Below are positions 1-3,604 of a stretch of 7,608 bases of DNA, piece after piece. Position numbers and translations under genes: made by a program. The notes under the pieces were generated by a model. That model had not been told where the DNA came from. It was given only the letters and a program-made list of their open reading frames with translations, and made no database searches. Each line of letters opens with the position of its first letter. Positions within the stretch are counted from its first letter, which is position 1. Origin of the DNA: an uncultured Eubacteriales bacterium (GTDB lineage: Bacteria > Bacillota > Clostridia > Christensenellales > Borkfalkiaceae); assembly GCA_900554485.1 (NCBI GenBank), contig USHO01000051.1, positions 1-7,608 on the forward strand, read 5' to 3'.

Positions 1-146
1 GTGCACAGAATTATCGGCAGACCGTCGAAAGTAAGTTTTATCTTCCAGCCTATCGGCAACGACAGATAGTTCGACAAAACGAAGTAAAGCGCGACGAACG
101 CCGCGTCGAACGCAAGCCTCTTTGCAACCGCAAATTTTCCGGACAT
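1..146 (-). CDS. folT: ECF transporter S component, folate type (N-terminal part, cut by window edge)
   Basis: The gene starts at the ATG 146-144 and runs off the left edge, so 48 residues are visible. After a short basic N-terminus comes a hydrophobic helix (about residues 12-30), then the segment LPIGWKIKLTFDGLPIIL. That segment matches the start of the folate-family S components of energy-coupling factor importers, where a polar loop leads into the substrate-binding helices. In this family the S component binds the vitamin in the membrane and works with a shared EcfA/A'/T module. The start is supported by AGGAG (160-156), 9 nt upstream. Folate specificity is inferred mainly from the THF riboswitch in the leader, because the visible protein alone only shows an ECF S component. 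The C-terminal binding-site residues cannot be checked. Confidence 0.85.
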   Translation of the reverse strand, partial: MSGKFAVAKRLAFDAAFVALYFVLSNYLSLPIGWKIKLTFDGLPIILC

Positions 147-201
147 AAAAAAACACTCCTCACAAAAAGAGAGAGCACCAAGGTAGAATAAAAAATTTTC
201 T

Positions 202-296
202 GCATTGGATGCGCCAAAAAACCGCAAGGAAATTCCCTTTTCGTCCGTGTTCAACATCCCGTTACACGGCACTTAACGCTTTTTGTGCTACTCTGC
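202..296 (-). promoter_or_regulatory. Tetrahydrofolate (THF) riboswitch
   Basis: Read on the minus strand, the leader has the conserved THF-riboswitch blocks in order: GAGTAG, GCGTTAAGTGCC, GGGATGTTG, GACGAAAAG, GCGG and GCATCC. The expected helices form. CAAAAA pairs with TTTTTG for P2. CCGTGT pairs perfectly with ACACGG for the P3 arm that encloses GGGATGTTG. AAGG pairs with CCTT for the small hairpin beside the junction. The closing P1 helix (GCA with TGC) is short. This class binds reduced folates and usually lowers expression of folate transport or synthesis genes. That fits the folate-type S component starting 56 nt downstream. No terminator with a U-run lies between aptamer and start codon, so control is probably at translation initiation. 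Confidence 0.92.
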
Positions 297-298
297 TT

Positions 299-327
299 TT
301 TACATCAGTTATCATAACACGCATAAG
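299..327 (+). promoter_or_regulatory. Possible promoter for yetF
   Basis: TTTACA (299-304) is followed after 17 nt by CATAAG (322-327). The -35 is good and the -10 is weak. It lies on the opposite strand inside the folT promoter, so the two polymerases could not bind at once. It is the best plus-strand candidate in the short space before yetF, but other starts are possible. Confidence 0.3.
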
Positions 328-340
328 GTGCGAAAGTCAA
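311..340 (-). promoter_or_regulatory. Promoter of the THF riboswitch-folT transcript
   Basis: The minus strand has TTGACT (340-335) and TATGAT (316-311) separated by 18 nt, both 5 of 6 to the SigA consensus. Transcription would start near 304, just before the first riboswitch block at 296. It points away from yetF, so the 147-383 gap is a divergent promoter region. Confidence 0.75.
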
Positions 341-368
341 GCGGCAACGGCATATATTTTTCAAAAAG

Positions 369-389
369 TACCATATTATCGATATGGTA
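369..389 (+). repeat. Perfect 8-bp inverted repeat over the yetF start codon
   Basis: TACCATAT (369-376) and ATATGGTA (382-389) are exact reverse complements around a 5-nt spacer. The right arm contains the ATG of yetF (384-386). In RNA this makes a small hairpin hiding the start codon; in DNA it could be an operator. No clear Shine-Dalgarno sequence is visible upstream. Confidence 0.5.
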
Positions 390-1073
390 ATTATTTTTAT
401 ACGCTCACTTACGACTTTTATCGTTCTGCTTATCGTAATGCGGCTTATGGGCAAGCGTCAGATAGGCGAAATGCAACCTTTTGAACTTGTTATAACTTTG
501 CTCATCGCCGAACTGGCGTGCATACCTATGGCGGACATTTCGGTACCGCTCGTTTACGGCATAGCGGCGATACTCGCCGTGTTTATACTGCACCAGTTGC
601 TGTCCGTAATCGAACAGACAAGTCAGACCGCAAAGCGTATCATAAGCGGCAAACCGTCGCTCGTCTTAAATAAAAACGGCGTAGACTTCACGGAACTCAG
701 ACGCAACAATATGGACGTCGAAGACCTGATAGAATCGATGCGTTCCGCCGGTTATTATTCGCTTGACGACCTCGACTACGCCATATTCGAGTCCAACGGC
801 AAACTGTCGGCAAAAGAAAAGGTCGATTACGACAAAAGAAAAACTTCTCTGCCCGTACTTTTAATCGGCGAAGGCAAACTCATATGTAAAAACCTGTCGA
901 TTATCGGAAGAGACAAACCGTGGCTCGAAGAATTATTGCGTAAAAACGGCATAAAACGAATCAAGGGCGTCGGTGTGATGACGGTAGACGGAAACGGAAA
1001 AGTTTATCTGCAAAAGGAAAAAGAAAAATACAAGACCTTCGCGACAGAAATCGGGAGGAACGTAAAATGGTAA
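384..1073 (+). CDS. yetF: YetF-like DUF421 membrane protein
   Basis: This 229-residue protein has the DUF421/YetF layout. Hydrophobic helices lie at about 3-19, 34-47 and 53-70. The family signature RLMGKRQIGE (20-29) sits between the first two, and EL at 43-44 follows. A soluble C-terminal part starts near 90, with the typical NG...ELRRNNM..EDL..SMR..G stretch (98-123) and a later ES-NGKL (136-141). The length is normal for the family. Its function is poorly defined; DUF421 proteins occur in Bacillus and Clostridia, and one relative (2Duf) affects spore-membrane properties. The ATG at 384 is kept because it is the only start that preserves the first helix, although no Shine-Dalgarno is seen and a hairpin covers the codon. 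The gene overlaps the next by 7 nt, so the two are probably co-translated. Confidence 0.9.
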   Translation: MVIIFIRSLTTFIVLLIVMRLMGKRQIGEMQPFELVITLLIAELACIPMADISVPLVYGIAAILAVFILHQLLSVIEQTSQTAKRIISGKPSLVLNKNGVDFTELRRNNMDVEDLIESMRSAGYYSLDDLDYAIFESNGKLSAKEKVDYDKRKTSLPVLLIGEGKLICKNLSIIGRDKPWLEELLRKNGIKRIKGVGVMTVDGNGKVYLQKEKEKYKTFATEIGRNVKW

Positions 1074-1444
1074 AATCGATTATAACCGTACTGATTTCCG
1101 CCCTGATTTTCATCGGCGGAGGCGTATACGAACAGATTTATTTAAGCAGAACGTTCGGGGATTTCCGCGGGCGGCTGGAAACCGTTTACGAAAAGACCGA
1201 AAACGAAACCGTAACCCCCGCAGATGTCAAAGCCGTACAGGACGAATGGATAAAGCACAAAAAATCGCTGCATGTTTTCGTGTCTCACAACGACATAAAG
1301 GAATTCGACATGTGGATAGCCGAATCGTTAAATTACGTCAAACAGAAGAATTACGGCGAGGCTCTCGACAAACTCGAAGTCGCGATAGAACTTACCGAAC
1401 AGATTCCGAAAGGCTATCTTATAAGATTTGAAAACGTATTCTGA
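1067..1444 (+). CDS. DUF4363 family membrane-anchored protein
   Basis: This 125-residue protein has an N-terminal hydrophobic segment (about 4-20) acting as signal anchor. The rest is mostly helical and charged (about 25-120), ending in paired helices rich in Glu and Lys (YGEALDKLEVAIELTEQIP, 96-114). Length, architecture and position directly after a DUF421 gene match the DUF4363 family, which is often next to yetF in Clostridia. The start is clear: GGGAGG (1053-1058) lies 8 nt before the ATG, and the ATG overlaps the yetF stop (ATGGTAA). The soluble part probably faces outside and may work with YetF, but this is inferred only from the pairing. No enzymatic motif is visible. Confidence 0.85.
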   Translation: MVKSIITVLISALIFIGGGVYEQIYLSRTFGDFRGRLETVYEKTENETVTPADVKAVQDEWIKHKKSLHVFVSHNDIKEFDMWIAESLNYVKQKNYGEALDKLEVAIELTEQIPKGYLIRFENVF

Positions 1445-1463
1445 CGCCCGACGGGAATACCGC

Positions 1464-1494
1464 ACAAAACAATACGGCGTTATAAAACGCCGTA
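1464..1494 (-). terminator. Hairpin with U-rich tail, terminator on the minus strand
   Basis: TACGGCGTT (1473-1481) and AACGCCGTA (1486-1494) form a perfect 9-bp stem with a 4-nt loop. On the minus strand it is followed by TTGTTTTGT, a usable U-rich tail. On the plus strand it is followed by AACTCAAAC, so it is a poor terminator in that direction. It lies 28 nt after the DUF4363 stop and would end a minus-strand transcript from the 1500-1620 region. Confidence 0.6.
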
Positions 1495-1497
1495 AAC

Positions 1498-1539
1498 TCA
1501 AACAGCAGTCCGCGAAACTCTCCGCGAACTGCTGTTTGA
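1498..1539. terminator. Strong 12-bp hairpin, possible terminator or RNA structure
   Basis: TCAAACAGCAGT (1498-1509) pairs perfectly with ACTGCTGTTTGA (1528-1539). One mismatch then leads to a further 4-bp CGCG pairing (1511-1514 with 1523-1526) and an 8-nt loop. It is strong enough to end the yetF-DUF4363 transcript, but neither strand has a proper U-run after it. It could equally be the middle hairpin of the minus-strand RNA candidate. Confidence 0.5.
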
Positions 1540-1622
1540 AAAATATATGATAAGGGGGAAAATGATGAGCACTTTCAAGTAAACCGAACTGCTTTCATAA
1601 AGCACTTTCAATTTACACCCAT

Positions 1623-1651
1623 ATGATACACCTTCCTTACGAGAATGTAAA
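1623..1651 (-). promoter_or_regulatory. Promoter of the candidate small RNA
   Basis: On the minus strand TTTACA (1651-1646) and TATCAT (1628-1623) are 17 nt apart, each 5 of 6 to the SigA consensus. Nothing protein-coding follows on that strand before the yetF-DUF4363 genes, which lie antisense. This is the main reason to suspect a non-coding transcript. Confidence 0.5.
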
Positions 1652-1687
1652 TCGGATTTAATCAATATTATTTAATTAAATCTTATT

Positions 1688-1715
1688 TTGAAAAAGTTAT
1701 ATCTTAAAATATAAA
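1688..1715 (+). promoter_or_regulatory. Possible upstream promoter of the membrane protein-ylmH unit
   Basis: TTGAAA (1688-1693) and TATAAA (1710-1715) are separated by 16 nt in a very AT-rich stretch. A transcript from here would carry a leader of about 195 nt, including a 7-bp hairpin (1746-1752 with 1756-1762). The AT-richness makes chance matches likely, and the promoter at 1862-1890 is better. Confidence 0.35.
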
Positions 1716-1813
1716 ATAGTGTCGGAATCCGCCGAAAACAATCGAACACTTTCGTAAAGTGTCTTAAAAAAATCAGCCGTCAGACCACGGTTCGTTTTAT
1801 TCTTGTCCGGCAT
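1697..1813 (-). CDS. Doubtful mini-ORF, 38 residues, begins MPDKNKTN
   Basis: The reading frame runs from ATG (1813-1811) to TAA (1699-1697). The peptide is basic at its start and mixed afterwards (TADFFKTLYESVRLF). It has no clear Shine-Dalgarno and no family I recognise. The reason to list it is that its first eight codons, MPDKNKTN, recur as MPAKNKTN at 7506 on the plus strand, within a 26-bp DNA repeat. Both readings begin at the edge of the repeat and point away from a neighbouring membrane-protein gene. After residue 8 the two peptides diverge. It could be a true small protein, a decayed copy, or a by-product of a conserved DNA or RNA element read in the opposite direction. Confidence 0.2.
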   Translation of the reverse strand: MPDKNKTNRGLTADFFKTLYESVRLFSADSDTILYFKI

Positions 1814-1814
1814 A
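1789..1814 (-). repeat. 26-bp dispersed repeat, copy 1
   Basis: On the minus strand, 24 of 26 positions match 7505-7530 on the plus strand, including an unbroken CAAGAATAAAACGAACC and a leading TATGCC. It lies about 100 nt upstream of the membrane-protein gene at 1918. Read in the direction of that gene it is GGTTCGTTTTATTCTTG followed by GGCATA. Confidence 0.7.
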
Positions 1815-1861
1815 CCACGCCGACCCGTCTTCACGCGACAAGACTTTCTTGCTCGATTTCC

Positions 1862-1890
1862 TTGCTTTATCCGCGATTTTATTATATAAT
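1862..1890 (+). promoter_or_regulatory. Main promoter of the membrane protein-ylmH unit
   Basis: TTGCTT (1862-1867) is followed after 17 nt by a perfect TATAAT (1885-1890). Transcription would begin near 1897 and leave a leader of about 20 nt. Because the promoter lies inside the upstream in-frame extension (from a TTG at 1849), it also shows that the protein begins at the ATG 1918. The -10 lies in the palindrome ATTATATAAT (1881-1890). Confidence 0.75.
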
Positions 1891-1917
1891 GTATTCATAC
1901 TCGTTTTAAGGTGTTTT

Positions 1918-2865
1918 ATGAGGGTAAGAAACGTATTCGGAATAGTTACGCGCAACTATATACTGTTTTTCAAAACATTCGCATATAAACTGGTTGTATT
2001 CGCGGTGTTCGCGTTACTTTCGGGGTTGATTTTACATGTCCGCATGCGCGGTCTGTACGAAAAATTATTCCCCGTCGTCAAAGACGGCTACGCGATAATC
2101 AAGGCGTTGTTCGCATCCGCCGACACGGGCGAACTTGCGGAAAAATTCAGCGCGAGCGTAGACGCCTTCGTCAAATACCTTTCGACCAGCGTAGGCGATA
2201 TAGTCGTAACCGGAGTTATTCTGCTGATTATCGTCTTCCTTTATCGTTTCGTAAGCGAGGCGTGCGACTGCGTTATCATGATAACCCTCGACGGCTATAT
2301 GGCGAGCCTTATCAAAAAGCCGTTCTTTGCGACGTTATTCGAGAATCTCGGTCAGATAGTCAGATACCTTCTGGTCGAAGTTCTGTTTGCATGCGTATTC
2401 GGCGCGGCGGTCGCGGCGGCGACTTACGGTCTTGCGCTTTTAATGCTTTCGCTTGCCCCCATACTGTTGCCGTTCACTCTTTTGCTTTTCGTATTCGCCT
2501 GCCAGGGCATGTACAATACGATGACAAGCCAGTTTATGGCTAAGGCTTTAATCGAAAAAAAGAGCCTCGGGCTTTCGCTGAAAGAGGGATTCCGTCCGCA
2601 AAAAGGTTATTTCCTTAAAATGTACGCGTCGTATTCGCTTATAAATATAGTGGTATATTACCTGTTTGCCACGTCGTTTCTGTTCACTTTCGGCGTCGGC
2701 ACGATCTTCCTTATTCCCCTTTCGACGATGTTCGTATGCGGAATGAAGACGGTCGACTATTACGTCATTCACACACGCAAATACTTCATCGATTACGACA
2801 ATATCGTCGTACCGAAGGAACTTCGCGAAAACGACGAACAGATGCTTAAAGACGTCGAGATATAA
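1918..2865 (+). CDS. Polytopic membrane protein of unknown function
   Basis: This 315-residue protein was not recognised from any named family. About six membrane segments are visible: near 24-42, 95-113, 150-172, 175-198, 237-255 and 257-278. The N-terminus is short and basic (MRVRN). A soluble loop of about 50 residues lies between helices 1 and 2. The charged cytosolic-looking tail (285-315) contains RKYFIDYDNIV and ends in acidic residues. No catalytic or transport signature is evident. The start is ATG 1918: AAGG (1908-1911) is 6 nt upstream and the promoter's -10 ends at 1890, which rules out the longer TTG-initiated reading. Two nucleotides separate its stop from ylmH, so the genes are very probably co-transcribed and translationally coupled. 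Many Clostridia carry unnamed proteins of this general shape, so a lineage-specific family is the likeliest reading. Confidence 0.8.
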   Translation: MRVRNVFGIVTRNYILFFKTFAYKLVVFAVFALLSGLILHVRMRGLYEKLFPVVKDGYAIIKALFASADTGELAEKFSASVDAFVKYLSTSVGDIVVTGVILLIIVFLYRFVSEACDCVIMITLDGYMASLIKKPFFATLFENLGQIVRYLLVEVLFACVFGAAVAAATYGLALLMLSLAPILLPFTLLLFVFACQGMYNTMTSQFMAKALIEKKSLGLSLKEGFRPQKGYFLKMYASYSLINIVVYYLFATSFLFTFGVGTIFLIPLSTMFVCGMKTVDYYVIHTRKYFIDYDNIVVPKELRENDEQMLKDVEI

Positions 2866-2867
2866 TT

Positions 2868-3602
2868 ATGACGATTAAAGAGAGAGCGAACGAACTTCTC
2901 GAAAGGAGTTTTTCCCGCAATATATTTACCTATACCGATTTTCTGACTTCCGCCGAACAGGCGGAAGTTTTGTCTGCCGTAAACGAAAACGCCGTCGGGT
3001 TTTTCGGCGGGTGCGATTTCGCCGAGCGTAAAAAAGCCTGTTTCGGCAGGGAAAAAGACCTCGGCTACCCGCCCGACTATTCGATACGCATACTTAAAAT
3101 TTCGCCGTCCGGCATAAAATTCGCCGAAGACATAACCCACCGCGACGTCCTCGGGGCAACCCTTAATTTAGGCGTCGAAAGGGATAAAGTCGGCGATATT
3201 TTCGCTGTCGGCAAAGAGGCGTATATAATTGCCGACGAAAAAATAAGTCCGCTTATTTTAAGCGAACTTAAAAGAGTCGGAAGAAATCCCGTCGAAGTTA
3301 CCGAAGTCGATTGCGTGCCGGAGACTTTCCGCCCCAGGAGAGAAGAAAAACGCGTATCCGTCGCGGCGATAAGAGCCGATGCGATCGTGGGCGGCGCGTT
3401 CAATCTTTCACGCGAGGAGAGTTCGTCGCTGTTCCTTAAGTCCTGCGTTTCGGTAAACGGAAAGGAATTCCCCGACGGCAGTAAAAAATTGAAATACGGC
3501 GACACGGTGTCCGTAAGAGGACACGGCAAATTCGCGTTTATACGCGACGACGGCGAAAGCCGCAAAGGCAAAACTTTCGTCGTGCTTGAAATTTACAGAT
3601 AA
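2868..3602 (+). CDS. ylmH: YlmH-family RNA-binding S4 domain protein
   Basis: This 244-residue protein has the YlmH layout. The N-terminal region contains FTYTDFLTSAEQ (20-31). The central domain holds the hallmark THRDVLGATLNLGVERDKVGDI (starting at residue 90), and a C-terminal S4 RNA-binding domain spans about 163-224. The S4 part shows RADAIVGGAFNLSREE, SVNGKE and KYGDTVSVRGHGKF, the typical core. Length is normal (B. subtilis YlmH is about 257). YlmH binds ribosomal particles and in Bacillus takes part in ribosome-associated quality control; its gene usually sits in the division cluster near sepF, ylmG and divIVA. Here those neighbours are absent and it follows an unknown membrane protein by 2 nt. 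No strong Shine-Dalgarno is seen, only GAGAT inside the preceding gene, so initiation probably depends on coupling. Confidence 0.92.
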   Translation: MTIKERANELLERSFSRNIFTYTDFLTSAEQAEVLSAVNENAVGFFGGCDFAERKKACFGREKDLGYPPDYSIRILKISPSGIKFAEDITHRDVLGATLNLGVERDKVGDIFAVGKEAYIIADEKISPLILSELKRVGRNPVEVTEVDCVPETFRPRREEKRVSVAAIRADAIVGGAFNLSREESSSLFLKSCVSVNGKEFPDGSKKLKYGDTVSVRGHGKFAFIRDDGESRKGKTFVVLEIYR

Positions 3603-3604
3603 AT

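Larger units (their letters stand above)
1464..1616 (-). ncRNA. Candidate small RNA, about 150 nt
   Basis: A good minus-strand promoter (1651-1623) would start transcription near 1616, and a hairpin with a U-rich tail ends it near 1464. No convincing protein is encoded between; the longest ATG reading on this strand is 7 codons. The predicted RNA has a small hairpin (GCTTT-ATG-AAAGC, 1603-1591), then an open stretch with TTTTCCCCCTTATCAT (1562-1547), then the 12-bp hairpin and the terminator. TTGAAAGTGC occurs twice (1612-1602 and 1579-1569). The C-run can pair with Shine-Dalgarno sequences, as in C-rich Firmicutes small RNAs such as the RoxS/RsaE type. This is inferred from structure; I do not recognise an existing RNA family. 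Confidence 0.4.

Noticed and set aside
209..484. Open plus-strand frame of 91 codons across the folT-yetF gap.
   Set aside because: It is antisense to the THF riboswitch and out of frame with yetF; its composition reflects the RNA element and not a protein.
1562..1582. Six-codon peptide MMSTFK with a strong AAGGGGG site just upstream.
   Set aside because: It is too short to support as a gene, and the same bases make the C-rich stretch of the minus-strand RNA candidate; kept only as an alternative there.
1655..1682. 8-bp inverted repeat GATTTAAT/ATTAAATC.
   Set aside because: It is in a very AT-rich stretch where such matches arise easily, with a 12-nt loop and no U-run.
1718..1762. Three mutually complementary segments (AGTGT, ACACT, AGTGT) that could form competing hairpins.
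   Set aside because: The segments are only 5-7 bp, and the first would lie at or before the transcription start; not enough for a riboswitch-like claim.
1849..1917. TTG-initiated N-terminal extension of the membrane protein by 23 residues.
   Set aside because: The best promoter of the gene lies within it, no ribosome-binding site precedes the TTG, and ATG 1918 has AAGG at good spacing.
3077..3571. 164-codon minus-strand frame opposite ylmH.
   Set aside because: It mirrors the conserved ylmH coding sequence and shows no motif of its own.
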